This document shows, piece by piece, positions 19,200 through 28,971 of a stretch of DNA of 64,000 nt. How positions within the stretch are numbered: the stretch's first letter is position 1; each line of letters starts with the position of its first letter. The notes below the pieces were generated by a model. The model was not told where the DNA came from and did no database searches. It was given only the letters and a program-made list of their open reading frames with translations. The stretch comes from Paracoccus kondratievae (GTDB taxonomy: Bacteria > Pseudomonadota > Alphaproteobacteria > Rhodobacterales > Rhodobacteraceae), in contig NZ_CP045072.1 in the NCBI RefSeq assembly GCF_009301415.1, forward strand, positions 735,001 to 799,000, given 5' to 3'. A program made the translations under genes and the position numbers.

Positions 19200-21185
19200 A
19201 TGCGTGGTGGCCGAATCTTATGGGGCCAGATCGCGGTGGTTTTCACCATCGTTCTGGTGATGACCTGGGCGGCGACGCAATGGGTTGCCTTCCGCCTCGG
19301 CTTCCAACCCCAGCTTGGCGATCCGTGGCTCGAGCTGGTCGGCTGGCCGATCTACTACCCGCCCGCCTTCTTCTGGTGGTGGTTTTCATTCGACGCCTAT
19401 GCGCCCGCGATTTTCGTGGAAGGCGGCATCATCGCCGTATCGGGCGGCTTCCTCGCCATCGCCGCCGCGATCATGATGTCGATCATCAGGGCGCGGGAGG
19501 CTCGCAACGTCGCCACCTATGGTTCGGCGCGATGGGCGGAAGATCGGGAAATCCGCGCCGCCGGTCTACTCGGTCCCGATGGTGTCGTGCTTGGCAGGCA
19601 TCCCCAGGACTATCTGCGCCATGACGGCCCCGAGCATGTCCTATGCTTCGCCCCGACCCGCAGCGGCAAAGGTGTCGGGCTGGTGGTGCCGACCCTGCTG
19701 ACATGGCCCGGCTCGGCCATTGTTCACGACATCAAAGGGGAGAACTGGACGCTGACAGCGGGCTTCCGCGCAAAGCATGGCCGTGTGCTGCTGTTCGACC
19801 CCACGAACGCGAAGTCCTCGGCCTACAACCCGTTGCTCGAAGTCCGGCAAGGTGAATGGGAAGTGAGGGACGTTCAGAATATCGCGGATATTCTGGTGGA
19901 CCCCGAAGGTAGCCTCGACAAGCGCAATCATTGGGAAAAGACCAGCCACAGCCTGCTTGTCGGCGCGATCCTGCATGTTCTCTATGCGGAGAAGGACAAG
20001 ACGCTGGCGGGCGTCGCCAACTTCCTGTCCGACCCGCGCCGTCCGGTCGAGGCGACCTTGCGCGCCATGATGGAAACGCCGCATCTCGGCGAAGCCGGCA
20101 TTCACCCCGTCATCGCGTCGTCGGCGCGGGAACTGCTCAACAAGAGCGAGAACGAGCGGTCAGGCGTTCTCAGCACCGCAATGTCCTACCTTGGCCTTTA
20201 CCGCGATCCCGTGGTGGCGCGCGTCACGGCCCGCTGCGACTGGCGCATTGCCGATCTGGTCGGCAGCCGCCAGCCGGTTAGCCTCTATCTTGTCGTGCCG
20301 CCGTCCGACATTAACCGCACCAAGCCGCTCATTCGCCTGATCCTCAACCAGATCGGCCGCCGGCTGACCGAGGATTTGAACACGTCCGGCAAGCGCCACC
20401 GCCTGCTGTTGATGCTCGACGAGTTTCCGGCGCTCGGCAGGCTGGATTTCTTTGAATCCGCGCTCGCCTTCATGGCCGGCTACGGAATGAAATCCTTCCT
20501 GATCGCGCAGAGCCTCAACCAGATCGAAAAGGCATACGGCGCGAACAACAGCGTCCTGGACAACTGCCATGTCCGCGTTGCCTTCGCCACGAACGACGAG
20601 AGGACCGCCAAGAGGATCAGCGAAGCCCTCGGCACCGCGACGGAGATGCGCGATTCCACCAACTATGCCGGGCATAGGCTGGCCCCGTGGCTGGGGCATT
20701 TGATGGTATCACGGCAGGAGACGGCCCGACCGCTGCTCACGCCGGGCGAGGTGATGCAGCTTCCGCCATCCGACGAAATCGTCATGGTCGCCGGAACGCC
20801 GCCGATCCGGGCCATCAAGGCGCGCTACTTCGAGGATGCGCGGTTCATGGAACGCATCCTGACCCCGCCCGATCCGGCATCCGGTCCCGCCACGAACCCG
20901 TCATCGGATGATTGGTCGAGCCGCGTGGTCGCGGCGACGGGCCATCCTGCGACGGACGCAGTAGATGAGGCCGAGGGCGACCCAGCCAATGCCGGCATCC
21001 GCCGCGAGCCGGAATTGCCCGAGCATGAGGAAATCGTCCCGCCACCGCCGTCGCCCGCGCAGGAGTTCGACATTCTGGCCGACGAACCGGACGTTGACGC
21101 GGCCAAGGCCCGCGCCATGCGCCAGCGCATGCGGATGGTGGCGCGGCAGGTCGCCATGAACCCCGATGACGGCATTGAGCTTTGA
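19200..21185 (+). CDS. traG: type IV coupling protein TraG/VirD4
   Basis: 661 aa from the ATG at 19200 (MRGGRILWGQ, ggag 5 bases upstream); a TTG 18 bases upstream is weaker. Two N-terminal membrane segments are followed by Walker A APTRSGKGVG (about residues 150-160), a conserved SAYNPL block and Walker B LLMLDEFPALG (about 403-413). The hexameric inner-membrane ATPase hands the relaxase-DNA complex to the mating channel. The C-terminal 90 residues are acidic and Pro-rich. It heads the conjugation operon. Confidence 0.95.
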   Translation: MRGGRILWGQIAVVFTIVLVMTWAATQWVAFRLGFQPQLGDPWLELVGWPIYYPPAFFWWWFSFDAYAPAIFVEGGIIAVSGGFLAIAAAIMMSIIRAREARNVATYGSARWAEDREIRAAGLLGPDGVVLGRHPQDYLRHDGPEHVLCFAPTRSGKGVGLVVPTLLTWPGSAIVHDIKGENWTLTAGFRAKHGRVLLFDPTNAKSSAYNPLLEVRQGEWEVRDVQNIADILVDPEGSLDKRNHWEKTSHSLLVGAILHVLYAEKDKTLAGVANFLSDPRRPVEATLRAMMETPHLGEAGIHPVIASSARELLNKSENERSGVLSTAMSYLGLYRDPVVARVTARCDWRIADLVGSRQPVSLYLVVPPSDINRTKPLIRLILNQIGRRLTEDLNTSGKRHRLLLMLDEFPALGRLDFFESALAFMAGYGMKSFLIAQSLNQIEKAYGANNSVLDNCHVRVAFATNDERTAKRISEALGTATEMRDSTNYAGHRLAPWLGHLMVSRQETARPLLTPGEVMQLPPSDEIVMVAGTPPIRAIKARYFEDARFMERILTPPDPASGPATNPSSDDWSSRVVAATGHPATDAVDEAEGDPANAGIRREPELPEHEEIVPPPPSPAQEFDILADEPDVDAAKARAMRQRMRMVARQVAMNPDDGIEL

Positions 21186-21195
21186 AGGACCGCCC

Positions 21196-21657
21196 ATGAC
21201 CACAAGAACCCGAATGAACGTCTATTTCGACCCGGAACTGCTCGAACAGGTTGAGATGCTGGCCTTGCGCCGGCAGGTGTCGAAATCCGCCATCGTCGAG
21301 GCCGCTGTCGCCTCCTTCCTTTCCGGCGACGCGGGGGATCGGCTGGAGGCGGCCATGTCGCGCCGCCTGGACAGGATCGGGCGCCAGATCGACACGCTCG
21401 ACGAAGATCTCGCCGTGCTTGGCGAGACGGTCGCGCTGTTCATCCATTTCTGGCTTGCGTCCACGCTGCCGCTGCCGGACAGCGCGCAAGCCTCGGCGCG
21501 CGCCAAGGGCGTCGAGCGGTTCGAGGGCTTCATGCAGATGCTTGGTCGGCGGCTGGCGACGGGAGACAGGTTTCTCAAGGAACTGTCGCGCGACGTCGAT
21601 TCGTCGGGCGACGTTCCTTTGCCGGAGCAGTCCGAGAAGGATGACGACCGTTCCTGA
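21196..21657 (+). CDS. CopG/ribbon-helix-helix family protein
   Basis: 153 aa from ATG at 21196, 10 bp after traG. The N-terminus TRTRMNVYFDPELLEQVEML then VSKSAIVEAAVASFL is a ribbon-helix-helix DNA-binding domain, followed by a long helical region (MSRRLDRIGRQIDTLDEDLA) with a membrane-like stretch (TVALFIHFWLASTLPL). Genes of this type always sit between traG and trbB in this ICE class and probably control the trb operon or help relaxosome assembly. Confidence 0.85.
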   Translation: MTTRTRMNVYFDPELLEQVEMLALRRQVSKSAIVEAAVASFLSGDAGDRLEAAMSRRLDRIGRQIDTLDEDLAVLGETVALFIHFWLASTLPLPDSAQASARAKGVERFEGFMQMLGRRLATGDRFLKELSRDVDSSGDVPLPEQSEKDDDRS

Positions 21658-21803
21658 ATCCCCGGCCTATCCTATTTTCCGCATATCACCGCATCGCGCC
21701 GCACGGACTTAAATACTTGTTGAAGCGGCCGGATTTCGGCCTCTCTTAATCGACCCCGATCCGGGGATCGCCTGTCGCGTCCCCACCGAAAGCCGGGGCC
21801 GAC

Positions 21804-22784
21804 ATGACCACCAACCATCACAGATCAGAAGCGATCCAGCGCGGCGCGCGCATGTTGCGCACCGCGCTCGGGCCGGCAATCGCGCGCCTGCTCGAAGACC
21901 CCGCCGTGGTCGAGGTGATGCTGAATCCCGATGGCCGCCTTTGGGTGGACCGGCTTTCCGAAGGGCTGGCCGACACGGGCGAGCGCCTGTCCGCCGCCGA
22001 TGGCGAACGCATCGTGCGGCTGGTCGCGCATCATATCGGCGCGGAGGTTCACGCTCGTAGCCCGCGCGTCTCGGCCGAGCTTCCCGAAACCGGCGAGCGG
22101 TTCGAGGGCTTGTTACCCCCGGTGGTTTCAGCGCCGGCGTTCGCCATCCGCAAGCCGGCCGTGGCGGTGTTCGGCCTCAACGACTATGTGGCCGCCGGCA
22201 TCATGACCGCCGATCAGGCGGATATGCTACGCGCCGCTGTCCAGTCCCGCGCCAACATCTTGGTGGCGGGCGGCACCAGCACGGGCAAAACGACGCTGAC
22301 CAACGCGCTGCTCGCCGAGGTGGCGAAGACGGCGGATCGCGTCGTCATCATCGAGGACACGCGCGAGCTGCAATGCGCGGCGCCCAATCTGGTGGCGATG
22401 CGGACGAAGGATGGCGTTGCCAGCCTGTCGGACCTTGTGCGGTCGTCGCTGCGCCTGCGCCCCGACCGCATCCCCATCGGCGAAGTGCGCGGCCCCGAAG
22501 CCCTCGACCTTCTGAAAGCCTGGGGAACCGGCCATCCGGGCGGTATCGGCACCATCCACGCCGGTTCGGGCATCGGCGCGCTGCGCCGCCTGGAACAGCT
22601 CATTCAAGAGGCTGTCGTCACCGTTCCCCGCGCCCTGATCGCGGAAACCATCGACCTTGTTGCCGTCCTTGCCGGGCGCGGTTCCGCGCGCCGGCTGGCC
22701 GAACTCGCCCGCGTCGAAGGGCTGGGGCCGGACGGCGATTATCGCATCACCCAAGCCAACCCCAACACAGGAGAATCTTCATGA
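21804..22784 (+). CDS. trbB: conjugal transfer ATPase TrbB (VirB11 type)
   Basis: 326 aa. Walker A is [11 protein letters not shown] (about residues 152-162), followed by the Asp box IIEDTREL, the Walker B-like [18 protein letters not shown] and the His box [13 protein letters not shown]. VirB11-type hexameric ATPases power pilus assembly and substrate transfer from the cytoplasmic side of the inner membrane. A 146-bp gap with two short GC hairpins separates it from copG; this may carry the trb promoter. The stop overlaps trbC (ATGA). Confidence 0.95.
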   Translation: MTTNHHRSEAIQRGARMLRTALGPAIARLLEDPAVVEVMLNPDGRLWVDRLSEGLADTGERLSAADGERIVRLVAHHIGAEVHARSPRVSAELPETGERFEGLLPPVVSAPAFAIRKPAVAVFGLNDYVAAGIMTADQADMLRAAVQSRANILVAGGTSTGKTTLTNALLAEVAKTADRVVIIEDTRELQCAAPNLVAMRTKDGVASLSDLVRSSLRLRPDRIPIGEVRGPEALDLLKAWGTGHPGGIGTIHAGSGIGALRRLEQLIQEAVVTVPRALIAETIDLVAVLAGRGSARRLAELARVEGLGPDGDYRITQANPNTGESS

Positions 22785-23113
22785 TCCGCACGATTTCGCG
22801 CGGCTATCGCTTCGCCGCGACCGCCGCATCCACCCTTGCCATCAGCCTCATGCTCGCCCCGGCCGCCCATGCGTCGGGTTCGTCGATGCCGTGGGAGCAG
22901 CCGCTTCAGCAAATCCTTCAGTCCATCGAGGGGCCGGTCGCCAAGATCGTCGCTGTCATCATCATCATCGCCACCGGCCTCACGCTCGCCTTCGGCGACA
23001 CCAGCGGCGGCTTCCGTCGCCTCATCCAGATCGTGTTCGGCCTCAGCATCGCGTTCGCCGCGTCGAGCTTCTTTTTGTCGTTCTTCTCGTTCGGCGGCGG
23101 GGCGCTCATCTGA
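22781..23113 (+). CDS. trbC: conjugal transfer pilin TrbC
   Basis: 110 aa. A signal peptide ([20 protein letters not shown], cleavage near APAAHA) is followed by SIEGPVAKIVAVIIIIATG and a second hydrophobic helix ending FFLSFFSFGGGALI. This matches the TrbC/VirB2 prepilin with two membrane helices, matured by the TraF peptidase encoded at 11206. A 24-bp stretch of this gene recurs in degraded form at 31388. Confidence 0.92.
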   Translation: MIRTISRGYRFAATAASTLAISLMLAPAAHASGSSMPWEQPLQQILQSIEGPVAKIVAVIIIIATGLTLAFGDTSGGFRRLIQIVFGLSIAFAASSFFLSFFSFGGGALI

Positions 23114-23394
23114 TGGCGGGCGGCCTCGAACAACTGGACGCGGTGCCGGGCTTCACGGTCCCGGTCCACCGGGCGCTGACCGAACATATCCTGCTCGGCG
23201 GCGCACCGCGCTCCATCGCGATTCTGAACGGAACGCTGGCCGGGGCCGTGGGCCTCGGCCTGCGCCTCTGGCTGGTCGGCATCGCCCTATGGGCCATCGG
23301 GCATTTCGCGGCCGTGTGGGCGGCGAAGCGCGATCCCCAATTCGTCGAGGTCGGGCGCAGGCATCTGCGCATCCCGGCTTTTCTGGCGGTGTGA
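23113..23394 (+). CDS. trbD: conjugal transfer protein TrbD (VirB3-like)
   Basis: 93 aa. After a polar N-terminus (PGFTVPVHRALTEHILLGGA), one or two membrane segments (LNGTLAGAVGLGLRLWLVGI, ALWAIGHFAAVWAA) are followed by DPQFVEVGRRHLRIP, which is the VirB3/TrbD pattern. It supports the VirB4 ATPase at the inner membrane. ATG overlaps the trbC stop by one base. Confidence 0.92.
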   Translation: MAGGLEQLDAVPGFTVPVHRALTEHILLGGAPRSIAILNGTLAGAVGLGLRLWLVGIALWAIGHFAAVWAAKRDPQFVEVGRRHLRIPAFLAV

Positions 23395-23404
23395 GGGCGC
23401 GGCC

Positions 23405-25861
23405 ATGATGAACCTTGCCGAGTATCGCCGCACCGCCGCGCGCCTCTCCGACTATCTGCCCTGGGCCGCATTGGTCGGCTCGGGCGTCGTCTTGAATAAG
23501 GACGGCTCATTCCAGAGGAGCGCGAAGTTTCGCGGTCCCGATCTGGATTCCGCCGTCGCGGCCGAACTGGTCGCCGTCGCCGGCCGGATCAACAATGCCG
23601 TGCGCCGCCTCGGATCGGGCTGGAGCATCTTCGTCGAGGCGCAGCGCAGCGAAGCCGCGACCTATCCCGACAGCATCTTTCCCGATCCCGCGTCGGCGCT
23701 GGTCGATGCAGAGCGCAAAGCCGGTTTCGAGGAAGCGGGCGCGCATTTCGTGTCCGGCTATTTCCTCACCTTCCTTTGGCTGCCCCCCGCCGAGGAAGCC
23801 GCACGGGCAGAAAGCTGGCTCTATGAGGGCCGCGAGCAATCCGGGGTAAACCCGCACGAATTGCTGCGCAGCTTCGTGGACCGCACCGACCGCGTTCTGG
23901 CGCTGCTCGACGGCTTCATGCCCGAGTGCCGTTGGATGGATGACGGTGCGACGCTGACCTATCTCCATTCGACGGTTTCCACGAACCGGCATCGCGTCCG
24001 CGTTCCCGAAGTGCCGATGTATCTGGACGCGCTGCTGGCCGACCAGCCGTTGACCGGCGGGCTGGAGCCGCGCCTTGGTAATGCACACCTGCGCGTCCTG
24101 ACCATCGTGGGATTCCCCACCGCGACGACGCCGGGCCTCCTGGACGAGATGAACCGGCTGGCCTTCCCCTACAGGTGGAACACCCGCGCGATCCTGCTCG
24201 ACAAGACCGACGCCACGCGGCTGCTGACCCGCATCCGCCGCCAGTGGTTTGCCAAGCGGAAGTCCGTCGCCGCGATTCTGAAAGAGGTGATGACCAACGA
24301 GGCGTCCGCGCTTGTGGACACCGACGCGGCCAACAAGGCGCTCGACGCCGACATGGCCTTGCAGGAACTCGGCGCGGACATAGCGGGCATGGCCTACGTC
24401 ACCGCCACGGTGACGGTATGGGACGACGATCCCCGCCTTGCCGATGAGAAGTTGCGCCTGGTCGAGAAGATCGTTCAGGGCCGCGACTTCACCGCCATGG
24501 CCGAAACGGTCAACGCGGTTGACGCATGGCTCGGCAGCCTGCCGGGACATGCCTACGCGAACGTGCGGCAGCCGCCCATCAGCACATTGAATCTCGCCCA
24601 CATGATCCCGCTTTCGGCGGTGTGGGCGGGGCCGGAACGGGACGAGCATTTCGGCGACGCTCCATTGCTATACGCCAGGACCGAAGGCTCAACCCCGTTC
24701 CGGCTAAGTCTCCATGTCGGCGACGTAGGCCACACCCTTGTCGTCGGCCCCACAGGGGCGGGCAAGAGCGTGTTGCTCGCCCTCATGGCGCTCCAGTTCC
24801 GCCGCTACCAACGCAGCCAGGTCTTCGCCTTCGATTTCGGCGGCAGCATCCGCGCCGCCGCGCTCGCCATGCGGGGAGACTGGCATGATTTGGGCGGCGG
24901 GCTGACCGAGGGTTCGGACACTTCCGTATCGCTCCAGCCGCTCGCCCGCATCCATGACACCTATGAACGCGCCTGGGCTGGCGACTGGATCGCCGCCATC
25001 CTCATGCGCGAGGGCATGACGATCACGCCCGAGGTGAAGGAGCATATCTGGACTGCGTTGACCTCGCTGGCGTCCGCGCCGGTCGAGGAACGCACCATCA
25101 CCGGCCTCGCGGTCCTGCTGCAAAGCAACGACCTCAAACAAGCCCTTCGGCCTTATTGCGTCGGCGGCGCCTATGGCCGGTTGCTCGACGCCGAGACGGA
25201 ACATCTCGGCGCAGCGGATGTGCAGGCGTTCGAGATCGAGGGCCTTGTCGGGACCGGCGCGGCCCCGGCGGTGCTGGCCTATTTGTTCCATCGCATCGGC
25301 GACCGGCTCGACGGGCGGCCCACGCTGCTCATCATAGATGAGGGCTGGCTTGCGCTCGACGACGAGGGGTTCGCCGGCCAGCTCCGCGAATGGCTGAAAA
25401 CGCTGCGCAAGAAGAACGCCAGCGTCATCTTCGCCACGCAAAGCCTGTCCGACATCGACGGCAGCAACATCGCACCCGCGATCATCGAAAGCTGCCCAAC
25501 GCGGCTCTTGCTGCCGAACGAGCGCGCCATCGAGCCGCAGATTACCGCGATCTACAGGCGGTTCGGCCTCAATGACAGGCAGATCGAGCTTGTCGCCCGC
25601 GCGACGCCGAAACGCGAATACTACTGCCAGTCGCGGCGCGGCAATCGCCTGTTCGAGCTTGGCCTGTCCGAAGTCGGCCTCGCGCTCTGCGCCGCATCCG
25701 CCAAATCCGACCAGACGCTCATTGCGCAGATCGTCGCCGAACACGGCCGCGACGGTTTCCTCGCCGCATGGCTGCGCGAGCGCGGCGTCGATTGGGCGGC
25801 CGACCTGATCCCGAACCTCACCAATCTCATCCCCCAGCCTGAACAGGAGACGACACTATGA
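23405..25861 (+). CDS. trbE: conjugal transfer ATPase TrbE (VirB4 type)
   Basis: 818 aa, MMNLAEYRR start. The CagE/TrbE N-terminal domain covers about residues 180-390. Walker A is VVGPTGAGKSVLL near residue 445 and Walker B LLIIDEGWLAL near 642, followed by KNASVIFATQSLSDI. VirB4 ATPases are the inner-membrane motor needed for pilus biogenesis and DNA transfer. Its stop overlaps trbJ by 4 bp. Confidence 0.96.
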   Translation: MMNLAEYRRTAARLSDYLPWAALVGSGVVLNKDGSFQRSAKFRGPDLDSAVAAELVAVAGRINNAVRRLGSGWSIFVEAQRSEAATYPDSIFPDPASALVDAERKAGFEEAGAHFVSGYFLTFLWLPPAEEAARAESWLYEGREQSGVNPHELLRSFVDRTDRVLALLDGFMPECRWMDDGATLTYLHSTVSTNRHRVRVPEVPMYLDALLADQPLTGGLEPRLGNAHLRVLTIVGFPTATTPGLLDEMNRLAFPYRWNTRAILLDKTDATRLLTRIRRQWFAKRKSVAAILKEVMTNEASALVDTDAANKALDADMALQELGADIAGMAYVTATVTVWDDDPRLADEKLRLVEKIVQGRDFTAMAETVNAVDAWLGSLPGHAYANVRQPPISTLNLAHMIPLSAVWAGPERDEHFGDAPLLYARTEGSTPFRLSLHVGDVGHTLVVGPTGAGKSVLLALMALQFRRYQRSQVFAFDFGGSIRAAALAMRGDWHDLGGGLTEGSDTSVSLQPLARIHDTYERAWAGDWIAAILMREGMTITPEVKEHIWTALTSLASAPVEERTITGLAVLLQSNDLKQALRPYCVGGAYGRLLDAETEHLGAADVQAFEIEGLVGTGAAPAVLAYLFHRIGDRLDGRPTLLIIDEGWLALDDEGFAGQLREWLKTLRKKNASVIFATQSLSDIDGSNIAPAIIESCPTRLLLPNERAIEPQITAIYRRFGLNDRQIELVARATPKREYYCQSRRGNRLFELGLSEVGLALCAASAKSDQTLIAQIVAEHGRDGFLAAWLRERGVDWAADLIPNLTNLIPQPEQETTL

Positions 25862-26640
25862 TTATCCGTTTCTCGACCCCTCGCGCCGCGCTGGTCGCGG
25901 CGGCGGTTCTCGCCATGCCGGTCGCGCTTTCGCCCATGCTGGCAAGTCCGGCCCATGCACAATTCGGCTTCGGCCGGATTGTCTATGACCCGAGCAACTA
26001 CGCGCAAAACCTGCTCACCGCCGCGCGGACGCTGGAGCAGATCAATAACCAGATCACCAGCCTCCAGAATGAAGCGCAGATGCTCATCAACCAGGCGCGC
26101 AATCTGGCGAGCCTGCCGCATAGCTCGCTCCAGCAGCTCCAGCAGAACGTCAGTCGCACCCAGCAGCTTCTCGGGCAGGCGCAGAACATCGCCTTCGAGG
26201 TCGGCCAGATCGACCAGGCGTTCCAGCAGCAATATGGCAATGTCTCGCTTTCGACGACCGATGCCCAGCTTGTCGCCGATGCGCGCAGCCGGTGGGAAAA
26301 CACGGTCGGCGGCTTGCAGGACGCCATGCGCGTTCAGGCGGGCGCAGTCGGCAATATCGACAGCAACCGCGCCGAGATGGCCGCGCTGGTCGGCCAGAGC
26401 CAGGGCGCGACCGGGGCGCTGCAAGCGACGCAGGCGGGCAACCAACTCCTCGCCCTCCAATCGCAGCAGCTTTCCGACCTGATCGCGGTCATCTCCGCGA
26501 ACGGCCGCGCCGATGCGCTGACCGAGGCGGAGCGCGCAGCCGCCGCCGAACAGGGCCGCGAGCAGCGCCGCCGCTTCCTCACGCCGGGAAGCGGATACCA
26601 GCCGGGCAACGCGCAGATGTTCAACAACGGCAACAACTGA
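25858..26640 (+). CDS. trbJ: conjugal transfer protein TrbJ (VirB5-like)
   Basis: 260 aa. A signal peptide with cleavage at PAHA-QFGFGRIV is followed by a long helical, Gln-rich region with coiled-coil character (LEQINNQITSLQNEAQMLIN ... LQQLQQNVSRTQQLLGQAQN) typical of periplasmic, pilus-tip TrbJ. The C-terminal segment (QATQAGNQLLALQSQQLSDL) is the part duplicated in degraded form at 31513-31629. Confidence 0.94.
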   Translation: MIIRFSTPRAALVAAAVLAMPVALSPMLASPAHAQFGFGRIVYDPSNYAQNLLTAARTLEQINNQITSLQNEAQMLINQARNLASLPHSSLQQLQQNVSRTQQLLGQAQNIAFEVGQIDQAFQQQYGNVSLSTTDAQLVADARSRWENTVGGLQDAMRVQAGAVGNIDSNRAEMAALVGQSQGATGALQATQAGNQLLALQSQQLSDLIAVISANGRADALTEAERAAAAEQGREQRRRFLTPGSGYQPGNAQMFNNGNN

Positions 26641-26654
26641 CCGGGAGGCTCGCC

Positions 26655-26921
26655 ATGGACGGCAAGATGCTGGCCCGCCTCGGGGCCGTGGTGTTCGTCG
26701 CCATCGCCGTCACGGCGACCGCAATAGACATGGCGCGGAAGGACGAACCTTCCGCGCCGCCCCCGGCCTCGGCCTTCCAGCCCCCGGCCGATCCCCTGCG
26801 CGAAACCCTGCGCCGCTGCCAGCAGCTCGGCGAGGCTGCCGCCAGCGATGCCGGCTGCCTCGCCGCATGGGCCGAATCCCGCGACCGCTTCCTCGGCCGT
26901 GATCGCAGCGAGGCGCGCTGA
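26655..26921 (+). CDS. trbK: putative entry-exclusion protein TrbK (TrbK-alt type)
   Basis: 88 aa. One N-terminal membrane segment (LARLGAVVFVAIAVTATAID), then Pro-rich periplasmic sequence with two Cys and the block LRRCQQLGEAAASDAGCLAAW, which is the TrbK-alt pattern. TrbK in the related plasmid systems prevents redundant transfer into cells that already carry the element. It starts 14 bp after trbJ and is followed 2 bp later by trbL. Confidence 0.82.
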   Translation: MDGKMLARLGAVVFVAIAVTATAIDMARKDEPSAPPPASAFQPPADPLRETLRRCQQLGEAAASDAGCLAAWAESRDRFLGRDRSEAR

Positions 26922-26923
26922 CC

Positions 26924-28285
26924 ATGGGCAACACGGGCGTCATCGACAATTTCCTCGGCGTATTCACCTCCTACATCGACAGCGGGTTCGGCCTGCTCGG
27001 CGGCGAGGTCGCCTTCATCGCCACGACGCTGATCGTCATCGACGTGACGCTCGCCGCGCTCTTTTGGGCATGGGGCGCGGATGACGATATTATTGCGCGG
27101 CTGGTCAAGAAAACCCTGTTCGTGGGCGTCTTCGCCTACATCATTTCCAACTGGAACAACCTCGCTCGCATCGTCTTCGAGAGCTTTGCCGGCCTCGGCC
27201 TCATGGCGTCGGGCACCGGCTTTTCCGTCACCGATCTGATGCGGCCGGGCCGCGTGGCGCAGACCGGCCTCGACGCCGGCCGCCCGCTGCTCGATTCCAT
27301 TTCCGACCTGATGGGCTGGATCGCCTTTTTCGAGAACTTCATCCAGATCGCGTGCCTGCTGTTCGCATGGGCGCTGGTCGTGCTGGCCTTCTTCATCCTC
27401 GCCATCCAGCTTTTCGTGACTTTGCTGGAGTTCAAGCTGACGACGCTTGCCGGCTTTGTGCTGATCCCCTTCGGCCTGTTCGGCAAGACCGCTTTCATGG
27501 CCGAGAAGGTCTTAGGCAACGTGGTGTCGTCCGGCATCAAAGTGCTGGTCCTCGCTGTCATCATCGGTATCGGCTCGACCTTGTTCGGCCAGTTCACGGC
27601 CGGTTTCGGCGGGGCAACCCCAACCATCGACGACGCAATGGCAATCGTGCTGGCAGCCCTGTCGCTGCTCGGCCTCGGCATCTTCGGTCCCGGCATCGCC
27701 AACGGCATCGTATCGGGCGGCCCGCAGCTTGGCGCGGGCGCCGCCGTGGGAACCGGGCTTGCGGTCGCAGGTGCAGCCGTCGCCGCTGGCGGCGGGGCCA
27801 TGCTCGCCGCCAAAGGTGGTGCCGCTGCCCTGTCCGGCGGGGCCGCGGCCGTCCGCGGCGGCGCGGCCACCGCGGGCGCGGCGACCGCCGCCTATAGCGT
27901 CGGATCGCTCGGCCAGTCCGGCGCGGCAGGCGTCGCCTCCGGCCTCGGCGGCGTCGCGCGTGCCGCAGGATCGGCGGCTATCTCGCCGCTCAAACGCGCC
28001 GCTGCGCGCGCCAGCGAATCCGTCAAATCCAGCTTCTCCGCTGGCGCGAAAGCCGGATTCGGCGCGTCGGGCGGCAGCTCGACCATGGGCACGGTCGGCG
28101 GCGCGAGCGCCGATCCCGCCGCAGCAGCATCCGGCCCGGCCGGCAGCCCGCCCGCATGGGCGCAACGGATGCGGCGCTCGCAGGCCATGAACCACGGCAC
28201 GACCATGGCCGCCCATGCGGTGCGCTCCGGCGACAGCCACGGCTCCGGTTCCTCCATCAACCTTTCCGAAAGCGACCGCTCATGA
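26924..28285 (+). CDS. trbL: conjugal transfer protein TrbL (VirB6-like channel)
   Basis: 453 aa with five to seven membrane segments in residues 15-270 (for example LLFAWALVVLAFFILAIQLF and the following TLAGFVLIPFGLFGKT block), then a Gly/Ala/Ser-rich low-complexity tail (about 270-450). VirB6/TrbL proteins line the inner-membrane part of the DNA channel. The tail's Ala/Gly-rich codons make this the most GC-rich part of the operon. 4-bp overlap with trbF. Confidence 0.93.
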   Translation: MGNTGVIDNFLGVFTSYIDSGFGLLGGEVAFIATTLIVIDVTLAALFWAWGADDDIIARLVKKTLFVGVFAYIISNWNNLARIVFESFAGLGLMASGTGFSVTDLMRPGRVAQTGLDAGRPLLDSISDLMGWIAFFENFIQIACLLFAWALVVLAFFILAIQLFVTLLEFKLTTLAGFVLIPFGLFGKTAFMAEKVLGNVVSSGIKVLVLAVIIGIGSTLFGQFTAGFGGATPTIDDAMAIVLAALSLLGLGIFGPGIANGIVSGGPQLGAGAAVGTGLAVAGAAVAAGGGAMLAAKGGAAALSGGAAAVRGGAATAGAATAAYSVGSLGQSGAAGVASGLGGVARAAGSAAISPLKRAAARASESVKSSFSAGAKAGFGASGGSSTMGTVGGASADPAAAASGPAGSPPAWAQRMRRSQAMNHGTTMAAHAVRSGDSHGSGSSINLSESDRS

Positions 28286-28971
28286 GCATCTTCAAACGAC
28301 CCACAACCCATTACGGCAAGACGCCGGAACCTGAGACGCCCTATCAGAAGGCCGCGCAGGCGTGGGACGAACGCATCGGCTCGGCCCGCGTTCAGGCTAA
28401 GAACTGGCGCTATATGGCGTTCGGCTCGCTGATCCTGTCAGCCGGATTCGCGTCCGCGCTGGTTTGGCAGTCGGCGCGCGGGACCGTGGTGCCGTGGGTG
28501 GTGCAGGTCGATGATCTTGGACAGGCGCAGACCATCGCGCCGGCCGCCGCCGACTATCGCCCGACCGACCCGCAGATCGCTTTCCATCTCGGCCGCTTTA
28601 TCGAGCAGGTCCGCGCGATCCCGGCCGACGCGATCATTGTCCGCCAGAACTGGCTTCGCGCCTATGAATGGACCACGGATCGCGGCGCGGCGGCATTGAA
28701 CGATTACGCCCGCGCCAATGACCCGTTTAGCAAGGTCGGCCGGCAACAGGTCGCCGTCGAGCTCTCGAGTGTCATCCGGGCGTCCCCCAACAGCTTTCGC
28801 GTGGGGTGGGTGGAGCGGCACTATGAAAATGGCCAGCTCTCCACCACGGAGCGATGGACGGCCATCCTCACCATCGTCATCCAGCCGCCGCGCGACGCCG
28901 AACGCCTGCGCGCCAATCCGCTTGGAATATATGTCAATGCAATTTCATGGTCGCGGGAGATGAGCCAATGA
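28282..28971 (+). CDS. trbF: conjugal transfer protein TrbF (VirB8-like)
   Basis: 229 aa. A cytoplasmic N-terminus (TPYQKAAQAWDERIGSARVQ) leads to a single membrane segment (YMAFGSLILSAGFASALVWQ) and a periplasmic VirB8 domain (AFHLGRFIEQVRAIPADAII ... FRVGWVERHYENG). VirB8 nucleates the assembly of the mating channel. It overlaps trbL and trbG by 4 bp each. Confidence 0.94.
   Translation: MSIFKRPTTHYGKTPEPETPYQKAAQAWDERIGSARVQAKNWRYMAFGSLILSAGFASALVWQSARGTVVPWVVQVDDLGQAQTIAPAAADYRPTDPQIAFHLGRFIEQVRAIPADAIIVRQNWLRAYEWTTDRGAAALNDYARANDPFSKVGRQQVAVELSSVIRASPNSFRVGWVERHYENGQLSTTERWTAILTIVIQPPRDAERLRANPLGIYVNAISWSREMSQ

Noticed and set aside
24704..25744. Minus-strand frame of 346 codons across trbE
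   Set aside because: Mirror frame of a clear VirB4 ATPase.
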